64,000 nucleotides of DNA from Oceanisphaera marina (GCF_014643915.1 NZ_BMKE01000013.1:1-64000), one strand, 5' to 3'. Positions 20,080 to 29,103 are shown, counted from the first letter of the stretch. The notes: a model not told the origin generated them from the sequence alone. Numbers and translations: made by a program.

Positions 20080-21231
20080 TTACTGTACCGAGGTCAGCAT
20101 GTCACCGGGCGTCACTCTAACCTGTCTTGCCTGGCTGTCTGCGGGCGTTAGCAGACTGTAATCGGTGTGACTTTGTTGCACCACAAACTGGGCCTTGGAC
20201 GAGGTTTCGCTGTAGTAACCGGGTTGCAGCTGGCGGCGATGAACAAGGGTGAAACGATCGCCCGGCTGAATGCCGGCCTGGCGGCCAAGGTCCATTAAAA
20301 TGCCTTCTTCAGACTGCTGCAAAATATGGCCGATGGCCTTCATGCACGACTGGGCATTAATCACGTCGCGCGCAATGCGTTGTAGCAGCTGATCGGCTGA
20401 TTGCCCATAACCAGACTGCCAAAAACTGTGCTCTTGCACATTTACCCTGGCGTGCTTGCTGTAAGCCCAGGGGGCTTGCGCCTGATAACGCTGTTGCAGT
20501 AGTTGCTCGCCGGTAAAACTGTCTTCCAGCGTAATCAAGATGCTGAACTGGCGTGGCATGTCGCTAAAGCGCCATTTGGCCCAGTTACCTTCTTCCATGC
20601 TGATGTCATTGATCACACCGCTTAACAGCAGTCTTGATTGTTGCTGACTGGCCAAGACATCGGCGCCCTGGCGCAATCCCTGGCTGCGGGGGAGCTGGCG
20701 GTCCGTATTCAGCTGGTAGGGCAGCTGTGTCATCAAATTGACGGTGGGTGCCAGATGCTGGGCCAGTTTGGCGGTAACGGCCGTACCCAACTCATAAATT
20801 TGACCAAAGCGGGCTTGCTCAGGGTGTTGCAGTGGAAAGCGACTGAGAGTGATACCGGGTCGATAACGGCCTACACACTGAGGCTGCACCTCTGCATTGG
20901 GCCAAATGTCGGCTCTTAAGGTCAGCCATAACCGTCCTTGAGCCCGGCGTTCTTTAACGACGACATAATCCATGAGTTCCCCCTGCGCCGCCACATCCAG
21001 CTGCTGGCCAGAGAGAGCCCCGTTGGTGACAGACTGCACCGTGGTAATCGAGGCTCCCGCCTGCAGCAAGGCATCGGTTAAAGCCTGTTCCAATGCTTGC
21101 TGGCGGGCTGACTCGGCCCCCAGACTGAGCGGTGCCGAACCTTCGGCCTGGTACCAGTCGGCATTGGCCGTTAATGGCAGGGTCAGTGGTACCAGCAGTA
21201 GCAAAGAGGGCAAAAGGGCTTTTATTGACAC
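20080..21231 (-). CDS. flgT: Flagellar H-ring protein FlgT
   Basis: Outer part of the polar flagellar basal body in sodium-driven motors, where FlgT forms the H ring and anchors the MotXY T ring. The 383-residue product has an N-terminal signal peptide (ending TANA, about residue 24), an FlgT_N domain (WYQAEG, QALEQALTDALLQAGASI) and a C-terminal FlgT_C domain (GIQPGDRFTLVHR). GTG at 21231 is preferred: AGGA lies seven bases upstream and it puts the signal peptide at the N-terminus. It is divergent from flgOP, the Vibrio arrangement. Confidence 0.9.
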   Translation of the reverse strand: MSIKALLPSLLLLVPLTLPLTANADWYQAEGSAPLSLGAESARQQALEQALTDALLQAGASITTVQSVTNGALSGQQLDVAAQGELMDYVVVKERRAQGRLWLTLRADIWPNAEVQPQCVGRYRPGITLSRFPLQHPEQARFGQIYELGTAVTAKLAQHLAPTVNLMTQLPYQLNTDRQLPRSQGLRQGADVLASQQQSRLLLSGVINDISMEEGNWAKWRFSDMPRQFSILITLEDSFTGEQLLQQRYQAQAPWAYSKHARVNVQEHSFWQSGYGQSADQLLQRIARDVINAQSCMKAIGHILQQSEEGILMDLGRQAGIQPGDRFTLVHRRQLQPGYYSETSSKAQFVVQQSHTDYSLLTPADSQARQVRVTPGDMLTSVQ

Positions 21232-21301
21232 GGGATCATCCTGTGTTGAGAGGGCTGCTAAAGAAAAAGTCACGACGTCGGTCAATTCTTGGCAAGGATT
21301 A

Positions 21302-21317
21302 TGCAAAAACCTTGCCT
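21302..21317 (-). promoter_or_regulatory. Sigma-54 promoter for flgT
   Basis: The minus strand reads AGGCAAGGTTTTTGCA: GG, ten bases, GC, with TTGCA at -12. Predicted start near 21292, about 60 bases before the flgT GTG. Confidence 0.6.
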
Positions 21318-21438
21318 GATAACCATGAAAATAAGCTAACCATGGGTTTGAGGCTGGTTTTATCACGAATTTATCGGTATATCAGTAACTGATACTTTGA
21401 TTTGCCTGGCTCAAGGGCGTCGTTATGTTGGCGGCGGG

Positions 21439-21465
21439 TAAAGTTTGCTCTGAGCTGGCCGATAG
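21439..21465 (+). promoter_or_regulatory. Sigma-28 promoter for flgOP
   Basis: TAAAGTTT (21439-21446), 11 bases, GCCGATAG (21458-21465). The -35 is a perfect match to the FliA consensus and the -10 has one change. The start is about 30 bases before the flgO ATG. Confidence 0.8.
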
Positions 21466-21500
21466 CCTCAGTGATGTTATTTACTTTAACGGGAGTCATG

Positions 21501-22244
21501 ATGAGTAAACCCTTTTTTCTGGTGGCTGTGCTGGGCTTGGTCGCCTGCACGGCCACAGAAGAACAGCAGTTTGATGATCAACATCATTATCTGCCCCATG
21601 ATCATGCGTCCCATTATATCAATCGTAAACCGCTGGGGCCTTTACCTGGCCCGGAAGTGTCGCCTCGCCATAGCCAGGACGGCGTGCCCATGCGTATGAG
21701 TGCCGGTACCCGCAGTGCTTATCTGCCACAGGCCGGCCCGTCTTTGGTGGGAGGCCAAACGCAACTGCAACAGCATATGTCGGCATTGGCGTACCGCCTG
21801 GTATCCGGTGCTCATCATCTGAACAATCAGTCGGGCATTGCCGTCAGTGGTTTTGTGGATCAGCAGGACTATCAAACCCAGGACGACTTTAGCCGCTTGC
21901 TGTCAGAAACCATGATGTTTCAGCTTAATCAGTATGGTTTGCGCGTCGTGGACTTTAAAACCCTGCCTTTTATTCGAATAACCCCAGAAGGCGACGTCAG
22001 CACCAGTCGTGATTATCGTCAGTTAAGCTCGCGCATTGGCGCCCGTTATTTGCTGCATGGCACCGTCAGTGAAACCACAGGGGGGCGCCTGGTTAATGCC
22101 CGTTTGGTGTCGATGGGAGACAACAGCCTGATTGCCAGTGCCCAACAGTTTATTCCCGAATACCTGGTCGCGAGCCTGCTGCAGGCCAAAGGCCCGCAAA
22201 CGCGGGTGATCACGCCAGCTGAAAGGAGCCGTTATGCGAAGTAA
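21501..22244 (+). CDS. flgO: Flagellar outer-membrane lipoprotein FlgO
   Basis: A 247-residue lipoprotein with lipobox LVAC near residues 14-17 (Cys lipidated). The FlgO domain covers about 85-225, with SGIAVSGFV and ARYLLHGTVSETTGG as recognisable stretches. In Vibrio cholerae FlgO is needed for stability of the outer membrane-associated basal body. The start is the second of two adjacent ATGs (21501), since GGGAG is then five bases away. It overlaps flgP by 11 bases. Confidence 0.87.
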   Translation: MSKPFFLVAVLGLVACTATEEQQFDDQHHYLPHDHASHYINRKPLGPLPGPEVSPRHSQDGVPMRMSAGTRSAYLPQAGPSLVGGQTQLQQHMSALAYRLVSGAHHLNNQSGIAVSGFVDQQDYQTQDDFSRLLSETMMFQLNQYGLRVVDFKTLPFIRITPEGDVSTSRDYRQLSSRIGARYLLHGTVSETTGGRLVNARLVSMGDNSLIASAQQFIPEYLVASLLQAKGPQTRVITPAERSRYAK

Positions 22245-22629
22245 AATTTGGCTACTGTTGTTGGTCGTTTTAGCCGGATGCAGCGCCCAGCAGGGCGGGG
22301 TAAAGGCGGCCAGAAATCACATTTACGCGGTGGGCTATGCTCCCATCAGCTTGCAGCAGCCTGCAGATCATCAACAAAAGCTGTTACACGCCATGCGCGC
22401 TTCTAAAATGGATGCCTATCGCGAGCTTACCGAACAACTGGGCGGGGTGATGACCTCAAGTTCAAGCACCATGAACAGCAATATACTGCAAGACGGGACT
22501 GTCAGTAACAGCAGCCGAGGTGTAGTACGTGGCGCCAGAGTGGTAAACAGCTATCCAGACGGCGACATGTACGTCACCGAGCTTGAGTTGGATTTGAAGG
22601 TGTATGAAAAGCTACGTCTCGGAAGATAA
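22234..22629 (+). CDS. flgP: Flagellar outer-membrane lipoprotein FlgP
   Basis: A 131-residue lipoprotein (lipobox LAGC at about 13-16). It has the FlgP pattern YAVGYAPI-x-LQ and the long conserved C-terminal part with VVNSYPDGDMYVTELELD. FlgP forms a basal disc in Vibrio and Campylobacter motors, widening the stator ring. It is co-translated with flgO. Confidence 0.9.
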   Translation: MRSKIWLLLLVVLAGCSAQQGGVKAARNHIYAVGYAPISLQQPADHQQKLLHAMRASKMDAYRELTEQLGGVMTSSSSTMNSNILQDGTVSNSSRGVVRGARVVNSYPDGDMYVTELELDLKVYEKLRLGR

Positions 22630-22708
22630 ACGGTACGGCAACGCCTGGCCAACATACAGCACGAATGTAGTAGCTCAATCTGGCAGCGCCGGATCCGATG
22701 TGCGGAAA

Positions 22709-23122
22709 CTAAACCTTGAACCCGGCACCTTTGTTAATGCCCTTGGTGTGACCCTTTTGATCATAGGTCATGCTCTGGCGCTCGTGCAGCTTGCTTAAAA
22801 TATTGGTCAGTTGTCGAACCCCGTTTAACGATTGTTCCAGCAGTTGTTCGGCCACCTGGCTTTGCTCCTGGCATTGTTCTACCAATTCGCGTAACTGGCT
22901 AACCTGCTCTTTAAACTCATCGTTTAATTGTGCCCGCTCTGGGTGATTGGCCAGTTGGTGGTCGGTTGCCTGAATCTGGCCAAGCAACGTTTGTTTTTGC
23001 TCGGTCAGTGGGGGGAGTTCAAGCGCTTTGCGTTTAACAATCAACTCAAGCTCTTGTCGGGTAATATCCAGCAGTTGCTCGAGTTGAGATGCTTGTTGGT
23101 CTAGCAGCGCAGCAATAGACAT
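22709..23122 (-). CDS. flgN: Flagellar export chaperone FlgN
   Basis: A 137-residue all-helical protein with heptad leucines through its length, as in FlgN, the chaperone for hook-filament junction proteins FlgK and FlgL. The C-terminal part (TYDQKGHTKG) matches the tail seen in FlgN. It is one base from flgM and transcribed with it. Confidence 0.85.
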   Translation of the reverse strand: MSIAALLDQQASQLEQLLDITRQELELIVKRKALELPPLTEQKQTLLGQIQATDHQLANHPERAQLNDEFKEQVSQLRELVEQCQEQSQVAEQLLEQSLNGVRQLTNILSKLHERQSMTYDQKGHTKGINKGAGFKV

Positions 23123-23123
23123 A

Positions 23124-23441
23124 TTAAAGGCCTTCCAGGTCCTGTTCGAAACGAGAAATATTCGCCGCCAGCTTATCGCTGTCTACCTGATAACTGCCTT
23201 CGTTAATGGCTTTTTTCAAGGCTTCCAGCCGAGCACTATTGTCGGGTGCCGGTGTGTTTACCAGGGTTTGCTGTACCTGACCAAGACGCTGAGCTTGAGG
23301 CGTTAATGTCACTGAGTCCTGGTTGGCAGACGTTGCGCTGGGTTTGGTACCCGCTGCAATATCGTTAGTAACGCTTTGTTTGTATTTGTTGGCAAGTGGC
23401 GCGTTATTGCCAATACCCGCGGGTAATTTATCGATAGCCAT
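23124..23441 (-). CDS. flgM: Anti-sigma-28 factor FlgM
   Basis: Binds and blocks FliA until hook completion, when it is exported. The 105-residue chain has the disordered N-terminal part and the C-terminal helices (SARLEALKKAINEGSYQVDSDKLAANI) that bind sigma-28. Transcribed from its own sigma-28 promoter, giving the usual negative feedback. Confidence 0.93.
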   Translation of the reverse strand: MAIDKLPAGIGNNAPLANKYKQSVTNDIAAGTKPSATSANQDSVTLTPQAQRLGQVQQTLVNTPAPDNSARLEALKKAINEGSYQVDSDKLAANISRFEQDLEGL

Positions 23442-23477
23442 AATGTTATTGTCCTGAACTACTGCTGCGTAGAAGGG

Positions 23478-23504
23478 GTATCGGCCTTGTCAGCAATAAC
23501 TTTA
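23478..23504 (-). promoter_or_regulatory. Sigma-28 promoter for flgMN
   Basis: Minus strand: TAAAGTTA (23504-23497), 11 bases, GCCGATAC (23485-23478). It lies between the flgA stop codon and flgM, so flgMN can be expressed apart from flgA. Confidence 0.85.
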
Positions 23505-23511
23505 GCAGAAT

Positions 23512-24267
23512 TTACAACTTCACCTGCACTTGTCCGGCCGCCACAATACGGGCACTGATTTTACGACCAGAGTTCAGGTTACTGACGCGAATGTTGTCGT
23601 TAAAGGCGCCATCTTCTTCGGCTATGCCATCGGTTTTCAGCATCAGTCCGCCGGTTTGCGCCAAAATACTGACCTTGTCTCCCTTGCACACTACGCAAAG
23701 TTGACTGCTTCGTATCGGCTGCCCCGGGCGTAAATCACGCTTGCTGCGTGAACCGACCAGATCGCTGGGGTTGCTGAAAATATCTCCACGCAGCAATACT
23801 TCATCTTGATAGTCTACGCTTAAATGCTGAGCCTGCAGCAGGGTGTTGCGGGCAATGGGATCAAGCGCCGTCACTACGGGTTTGAGTACTCTTACCCGCA
23901 CCGGCACAAATATCTCCCAGCCCGGATCTTCATGACACTGTAAATACACATGGGTATTGCGTTGTACCTCACCCGCACCGCGAATATCGGCGGTCAGCTT
24001 GCCCAGGCATTCTGTGAGTGGCAAACGGGTATCTATGCTGGCCGCGGTGACTTCCAGTTTATCGTCTGATTGTACCGGCACCAGGTTGCGAACGTAGTCT
24101 TCGGCATAACGGCGAATATCATCATGCACCGAGTTGTAACCGGAAGTTTGTGCCTGTGCCGATCCCAATACGCCACAAAACAGCAGTCCGGCAAGAAAAC
24201 GACGGTAATTTGTCGACCAGCGATGAGGTTGACTGATGTGACAAAACCCAAAATTAATCTTAAGCAT
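23512..24267 (-). CDS. flgA: P-ring assembly chaperone FlgA
   Basis: Periplasmic chaperone for the FlgI P ring. The 251-residue chain has a signal peptide ending near GSAQA (about residue 39) and the C-terminal SAF/ChapFlgA domain (LRPGQPIRSSQLCVVCKGDKVSILAQTGG). The N-terminal 15 residues before the hydrophobic stretch are long for a signal peptide; an internal start is possible but no better ribosome site is seen. Precedes flgM and flgN. Confidence 0.92.
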   Translation of the reverse strand: MLKINFGFCHISQPHRWSTNYRRFLAGLLFCGVLGSAQAQTSGYNSVHDDIRRYAEDYVRNLVPVQSDDKLEVTAASIDTRLPLTECLGKLTADIRGAGEVQRNTHVYLQCHEDPGWEIFVPVRVRVLKPVVTALDPIARNTLLQAQHLSVDYQDEVLLRGDIFSNPSDLVGSRSKRDLRPGQPIRSSQLCVVCKGDKVSILAQTGGLMLKTDGIAEEDGAFNDNIRVSNLNSGRKISARIVAAGQVQVKL

Positions 24268-24287
24268 TACTACCTCATGGCCGATAA
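24261..24287 (+). promoter_or_regulatory. Possible sigma-28 promoter for cheV
   Basis: TAAGCATT, exactly 11 bases, GCCGATAA. The -10 is perfect but the -35 matches only five of eight positions. It overlaps the flgA start region on the other strand. Confidence 0.35.
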
Positions 24288-24370
24288 AGAACGTAAGCTG
24301 GCCTCAGTTGGCGTCCGCTTTGTGCGGGTGTTAAGCTAACGCTGGACAATTGCACAACAATCATAAAATA

Positions 24371-24387
24371 AGCATAAAACATGCCAT
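24371..24387 (-). promoter_or_regulatory. Sigma-54 promoter for flgA
   Basis: Minus strand TGGCATGTTTTATGCTT: GG, ten bases, GC. The -24 is good and the -12 (ATGCT) is weaker. Predicted start about 90 bases before flgA. Confidence 0.5.
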
Positions 24388-24425
24388 GAGTATTTATTAT
24401 TGATGGCATAGATGGAGAAGCGGTA

Positions 24426-25337
24426 ATGGCAGGGATACTCGACTCAGTAAACCAAAGAACACAACTTGTAGGTCAAAACAGGCTGGAGCTGTTGTTATTC
24501 AAGCTTAACGGGCGTCAAAGATTTGGCATAAACGTGTTCAAGGTAAAGGAAGTACTGCAGTGCCCCAAACTGACGGCGTTACCGCAATGTAACCCCGTGA
24601 TTAAAGGGGTAGCCAATATGCGTGGCAAAACCATTTCCATCATCGATATCAGCAAGGCCATGGGCGGGCGCGCCGTAGAGCAGACCGAAAACAGCTTTAT
24701 TATCATTTCTGAATATAACCGCTCGGTACAAGGTTTTTTGGTGGACTCGGTTGAACGTATTATCAACGTTAACTGGGAGTCGATTTTGCCGCCCCCCAAA
24801 GGCGCGGGTCGTTCAAACTACATGACGGCAGTCACCGAAATTGACGGCGAGCTGGTTGAGATTCTTGATGTAGAAAAAATCCTTGATGAAATCATGCCAA
24901 AGAGCACGGCGGTAAAAAGAGAGTTGGTTGACCAGTTTTCTCACGCTGGCACAATGCACAAGCCAATCTTGATTGCCGACGACTCTTCAGTGGCTCGTCG
25001 CCAGATCCAAAAAACAATGGAAACTCTGGGCTTTAACGTGATTGTCACCGAAAACGGCAAGCTGGCGCTGAACAAACTGAAAGAGATGGCGGCACAAGGG
25101 CCGATTGAAGATCAGCTATCCATGGTGATTTCCGATGTGGAAATGCCCGAAATGGACGGCTATACCCTGACCGCCGAAATTCGCAATACTCCGGCGCTGA
25201 AGGGGTTGCATGTTATTTTGCATACGTCCTTGAGTGGCGTGTTCAATAAGGCGCTGATTGAAAAAGTAGGCGCCGATAATTTTATTGCCAAATTCGATCC
25301 CGACGAGTTGGCATCGGCAGTCAAGAAGGCACTCTGA
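24426..25337 (+). CDS. cheV: Chemotaxis coupling protein CheV
   Basis: Couples chemoreceptors to CheA and carries a receiver domain for adaptation. The 303-residue chain has a CheW-like domain (about 18-160) and a C-terminal receiver (about 180-300) with acidic pocket DDSS and phospho-acceptor Asp237 in SDVEMPEMDGY. GGAG stands before the ATG. Together with cheR it sits between flgA and flgB, the order seen in Vibrio. Confidence 0.95.
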   Translation: MAGILDSVNQRTQLVGQNRLELLLFKLNGRQRFGINVFKVKEVLQCPKLTALPQCNPVIKGVANMRGKTISIIDISKAMGGRAVEQTENSFIIISEYNRSVQGFLVDSVERIINVNWESILPPPKGAGRSNYMTAVTEIDGELVEILDVEKILDEIMPKSTAVKRELVDQFSHAGTMHKPILIADDSSVARRQIQKTMETLGFNVIVTENGKLALNKLKEMAAQGPIEDQLSMVISDVEMPEMDGYTLTAEIRNTPALKGLHVILHTSLSGVFNKALIEKVGADNFIAKFDPDELASAVKKAL

Positions 25338-25356
25338 ACAGGTGTAAAGGAAACGG

Positions 25357-26178
25357 ATGAAAAATCTGACCGACGAACAGTACCGCGCGTTTTGCCAGTT
25401 TCTTGAAGCAAGCACAGGCATAGTGCTGGGCGACAATAAGCAGTATTTAGTAAAAAGCCGGCTGTCTCCGCTGTTAGCTCGCTTTCACATCGAGTCACTG
25501 GACGACTTGATCGTTAAAACCATGTCGCCCCGTGAACGAGAACTGAAAACGGCGGTGATTGATGCAATGACCACAAATGAAACCTTATGGTTTCGTGATG
25601 CCTATCCTTTTACCTTGTTGAGTGACAAGCTGTTTCCGGAGCTGGCCAAGCCCGGTAAAACCTTGAAAGTCTGGTCTTCTGCCAGCTCATCAGGCCAAGA
25701 GCCTTACTCCATTGCCATGACCGCACTGGAATATCAGGCTCGTAAGCCTGGCGGTTTGCCGGGGCTGCAAATTGTTGCCACCGATATTTCCAGCAGCATG
25801 CTGGAACAGTGCAAAAGTGGTATTTACGACAGCTTGTCACTGGCTCGGGGTTTGTCTCCGGAACGCAGGAGTCACTTTTTTACGCCACTTGCCGATGGCA
25901 AGATGCAGTTGCAGCCCAAAGTCAGAAACATGGTCTCGTTTCGGCCATTCAACCTGCTGGATAGCTATAGCCTGCTGGGCAAGTTCGACATTATTTTCTG
26001 TCGTAACGTCTTGATTTACTTTTCACCGGCCAACAAAACCAAGATTCTCAATCAGTTTGCCCAGGCCTTGAATCCGGGTGGTTACCTGTTGCTGGGGGCC
26101 TCCGAATCACTCACGGGCTTATCGGACAAGTTTGAAATGATCCGCTGCAACCCCGGTATTATTTACCGCCTCAAATAG
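25357..26178 (+). CDS. cheR: Chemotaxis protein methyltransferase CheR
   Basis: SAM-dependent methyltransferase that methylates glutamates on chemoreceptors. The 273-residue chain has the N-terminal helical CheR_N domain (1-75) and the catalytic domain with TTNETLWFRD, WSSASSSGQEPYSIAM and DIIFCRNVLIYFSPANK motifs. Twenty bases behind cheV and co-transcribed. Confidence 0.96.
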   Translation: MKNLTDEQYRAFCQFLEASTGIVLGDNKQYLVKSRLSPLLARFHIESLDDLIVKTMSPRERELKTAVIDAMTTNETLWFRDAYPFTLLSDKLFPELAKPGKTLKVWSSASSSGQEPYSIAMTALEYQARKPGGLPGLQIVATDISSSMLEQCKSGIYDSLSLARGLSPERRSHFFTPLADGKMQLQPKVRNMVSFRPFNLLDSYSLLGKFDIIFCRNVLIYFSPANKTKILNQFAQALNPGGYLLLGASESLTGLSDKFEMIRCNPGIIYRLK

Positions 26179-26201
26179 CATTCGGCACCTTTTGTGTTGT
26201 T

Positions 26202-26217
26202 TGGCACAAGCCTTGCA
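26202..26217 (+). promoter_or_regulatory. Sigma-54 promoter for flgB operon
   Basis: TGGCACAAGCCTTGCA: near-perfect -24/-12 with GG-N10-GC. It lies 60-75 bases upstream of flgB and drives the rod-hook genes. Confidence 0.9.
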
Positions 26218-26277
26218 TTAATTCTGGTAATAATAGGAATGCAACAAATTTGGCCAACATAACGCAAGAGGTGCTGG

Positions 26278-26679
26278 GTGGCGATTTCCTTCGACAAAGC
26301 CTTTGGTATTCATCAACACGCCCTGGTAACACGTTCCGAGCGTGCCGAACTGCTGGCCAGTAATCTGGCCAATGCCGACACGCCCGGATACAAAGCCAAA
26401 GACATGGATTTTCAGGCGGCACTGAGTCAGGCGCAAAACAACCAGGGTTTCTCACTCGCCCGCACCAGCCAACAGCATTTTGCCGTTAATCTGGCGCCCC
26501 CCGGCGCCGTGCAGTTTCGGGTACCTAATCAACCCGATACCGGTGATGGTAATACGGTGGATGTGCAAACCGAACGTAATAGTTATATGGAAAACGCCTT
26601 GCAGTACCAGGCTTCGCTTGAATTTTTGAACGGCAAAATCAGCGGGCTGCTAAAAGCGATTAAAGGAGATTCAATGTGA
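26278..26679 (+). CDS. flgB: Flagellar basal body rod protein FlgB
   Basis: Proximal rod subunit. The 133-residue chain has the rod-protein N-terminal motif [16 protein letters not shown]. It begins at GTG (26278), with AAGAGG a few bases upstream; no ATG is available in the right place. The stop overlaps the flgC start. Confidence 0.95.
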   Translation: MAISFDKAFGIHQHALVTRSERAELLASNLANADTPGYKAKDMDFQAALSQAQNNQGFSLARTSQQHFAVNLAPPGAVQFRVPNQPDTGDGNTVDVQTERNSYMENALQYQASLEFLNGKISGLLKAIKGDSM

Positions 26680-27095
26680 GCCTATTTAAGGTATTTGATA
26701 TTTCCGGCAGCGCCATGAGCGCTCAGTCGGTACGGCTGAATACAACCGCCAGTAACCTGGCCAACGCCGACAGCGTGAGTTCCAGCATTAACGAAACCTA
26801 TCGCGCCCGCAAGCCGGTATTTGCCGCTGATTTAAATCAGGCCCTGTCGGACCGCCAGGAAAGCGTCGGTGTTAAAGTGATGGGCATCGTTGAAACCGAC
26901 AAGCCGTTACTAAAAGAATTTCATCCCGATCATCCCATGGCAGATGCAGACGGCTTTATTTACAAGCCTAACGTCAACGTGGTTGAAGAAATGACCGACA
27001 TGTTGAGTGCCTCGCGTAACTATCAGACCAACGTACAGGTAGCCGATGCCGCCAAACAAATGCTGCAGCAAACGCTGCGTCTGGGTAAGGGGTAA
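26676..27095 (+). CDS. flgC: Flagellar basal body rod protein FlgC
   Basis: Proximal rod subunit, 139 residues, with N-terminal [28 protein letters not shown] and C-terminal [21 protein letters not shown]. Start GTG at 26676, with AAAGGAG upstream, overlapping the flgB stop. Confidence 0.95.
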   Translation: MSLFKVFDISGSAMSAQSVRLNTTASNLANADSVSSSINETYRARKPVFAADLNQALSDRQESVGVKVMGIVETDKPLLKEFHPDHPMADADGFIYKPNVNVVEEMTDMLSASRNYQTNVQVADAAKQMLQQTLRLGKG

Positions 27096-27101
27096 TAGCA
27101 G

Positions 27102-27800
27102 ATGCAAGTTAACCAGGATTATCTTAACGGCCTGAAGTGGCCGGGCGAACAAAGCCCCGCAGATAAGGCAAAAGATCCCAGCCGGGCACAGTTAGGCCAG
27201 GAAGACTTTTTTGCCCTTATGACCCAGCAGCTGGCCTATCAAGACCCGTTTAAACCGGCAGATAACTCGGACATGATTGCCCAGATGACCGCCTTTACCA
27301 GCGCGGACGGCATCAGCAACATGGGGGAGCAGTTGAAAGGGTTAAGCGAGGTGATGACTTCTAGCCAGGCACTGCAAGCCTCTAGCCTGGTCGGGCAAAA
27401 AGTGTTGCTGCCCAGTGATTTGGCGTATTGGGACCAATCCGAGCCAGTAGAGGGGGTTGCCGTAACCGGAGAGGGGGCAAGCAACGTACTGATTCGCATT
27501 GAAAATGAAAAAGGCGAACTGGTGCGCACCATGTCGTTAGATGGCCCACAGCGCGGCAACGTTCCCTTTAGCTGGGACGGACTCAACGACCAGGGCGAGC
27601 CTGCCGAGACGGGGCGTTACAAGATTAAAGTGAGCGGTTTGATTGATAACCAGCGCGAAGATTTGAATGCGTTGGCTTTCGGCCACGTAGATAGCGTTAC
27701 TCTGGGCAGTGCAAATAGCCCGACCTTGGTCAATCTTACAGGTTTGGGCGGTATTCCCCTGAATCAGGTACTTGAAATTGCCGGCCGTAAAGCCGCGTAA
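27102..27800 (+). CDS. flgD: Flagellar hook cap / assembly protein FlgD
   Basis: Scaffold at the growing hook tip. The 232-residue chain has the conserved N-terminal export region (LGQEDFFALMTQQLAYQDPFKP) and the C-terminal FlgD Ig/Tudor-like domains (GNVPFSWDGLNDQGEPAETGRY). Tightly spaced between flgC and flgE. Confidence 0.95.
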   Translation: MQVNQDYLNGLKWPGEQSPADKAKDPSRAQLGQEDFFALMTQQLAYQDPFKPADNSDMIAQMTAFTSADGISNMGEQLKGLSEVMTSSQALQASSLVGQKVLLPSDLAYWDQSEPVEGVAVTGEGASNVLIRIENEKGELVRTMSLDGPQRGNVPFSWDGLNDQGEPAETGRYKIKVSGLIDNQREDLNALAFGHVDSVTLGSANSPTLVNLTGLGGIPLNQVLEIAGRKAA

Positions 27801-27811
27801 GGAGCACATAA

Positions 27812-29062
27812 ATGTCATTTAATATTGCCCTCAGCGGCGTGAATGCAGCCCAGAAAGATCTGGACGTAACGGCCAACAACATTGCCAACGTTAATACCAT
27901 TGGCTTTAAAGAATCCCGCGCCGAGTTTTCTGATGTATACGCCAACTCTATTTTCGCCAACGCCAAAACCCAAACCGGTAGTGGCGTGCAAACCGCAGCT
28001 GTATCACAGCAGTTTCACCAGGGTGCCTTGCAGTTCACCAATAACTCGCTGGATATGGCCATTAACGGCAGTGGCTTTTTTGTGATGTCTAACGAGCAGG
28101 ACTCTTTGGATCGCACCTTCACCCGTGCCGGTGCTTTTCGATTAAATGATGAAGGTTTTGTGACTAACTCCCAAGGCCATTACCTGCAAACCTACAAGGC
28201 TAACGCCGACGGCACGCCTGCAGGCTTAGGTATCAACAGTACTCAGGCATTAAAAATTCCTGATAAAGCCGGTCAACCTCAAGCAACGGAAAATGTAAAA
28301 ACCGGCATTAATTTACCAACTAAAGCGGAGATACCAACCGACCCTTTTGATGCAGAAGATTCATCAACGTATACCTCATCAACCTCTATGACGATCTATG
28401 ATTCATTAGGGGATACTCATACCTTGACTCAGTACTTTGTTAAAACAGGGCCGGCAAGTTCAGGTGATCCTAATACTTGGGAAATGCGTGTTCATGTTGA
28501 TGGAGTTGAGGCTTTAGCTGCAACGACGTTAACATTTGATAATAGCGGGGTGTTAACAACACCAGACCCTGCCGAATTTACAACCAATGCACTGGGCTTT
28601 ACTAATGGCTCTGATCCTAGCCAACAAATTGATATTAAAATTCCAACTGCCACTTTAAACTCAGGCCCCTTTGAAGTGACTCAGTCTAACCAAGACGGTA
28701 CTACAGTGGGCCGTTTGACTAAGGTTGATGTGGGCCCAGACGGTTTAGTACAAGCGACTTACAGTAATGGCAGCACCGAAAATCTGGGCATAGTCGCCAT
28801 GGCGCGCTTCCCCAACGATCAGGGGCTGACCCAGGTGGGGGATACCCAGTGGCGCGAGTCGTTGTTGTCAGGTGAAGTGGTCACCGGTCAGCCGAATACC
28901 GGCGTATTCGGCAAGGTGAGTGTAGCGGCGCTCGAGAGCTCGAACACCAACCTGACCACCGAGCTGGTGGACTTGATCACCGCGCAGCGTAATTTCCAGG
29001 CCAACTCTCGGGCCCTGGAAGTGAACAGCACATTGCAGCAAACCATACTGCAGATACGTTAA
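27812..29062 (+). CDS. flgE: Flagellar hook protein FlgE
   Basis: Hook subunit, 416 residues. N-terminal ANNIANVNTIGFKESRAEF and C-terminal SNTNLTTELVDLITAQRNFQANSRALEV are the conserved D0 regions. The central part (about residues 150-310, 28260-28740) is poorly conserved by eye and richer in A+T codons than both ends. AAGGAG is upstream. The stop is followed directly by a heptad tract and a terminator. Confidence 0.95.
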   Translation: MSFNIALSGVNAAQKDLDVTANNIANVNTIGFKESRAEFSDVYANSIFANAKTQTGSGVQTAAVSQQFHQGALQFTNNSLDMAINGSGFFVMSNEQDSLDRTFTRAGAFRLNDEGFVTNSQGHYLQTYKANADGTPAGLGINSTQALKIPDKAGQPQATENVKTGINLPTKAEIPTDPFDAEDSSTYTSSTSMTIYDSLGDTHTLTQYFVKTGPASSGDPNTWEMRVHVDGVEALAATTLTFDNSGVLTTPDPAEFTTNALGFTNGSDPSQQIDIKIPTATLNSGPFEVTQSNQDGTTVGRLTKVDVGPDGLVQATYSNGSTENLGIVAMARFPNDQGLTQVGDTQWRESLLSGEVVTGQPNTGVFGKVSVAALESSNTNLTTELVDLITAQRNFQANSRALEVNSTLQQTILQIR

Positions 29063-29066
29063 CAGA

Positions 29067-29094
29067 CAGCTTTCAGGCATAAGCTGTCAGCAAC
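29067..29094. repeat. Degenerate heptad tract, 4 units, after flgE
   Basis: Four 7-base units around CAGC/AAGC start four bases after the flgE stop codon, a left-arm position as in other gaps. Confidence 0.5.
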
Positions 29095-29103
29095 AGAAAG
29101 GCC

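Noticed and set aside
21371-21410. Sigma-28 site for flgT on the minus strand (CAAAGTAT ... ACCGATAA)
   Set aside because: Spacing is 13 rather than 11 and both halves deviate; a sigma-54 site fits better.
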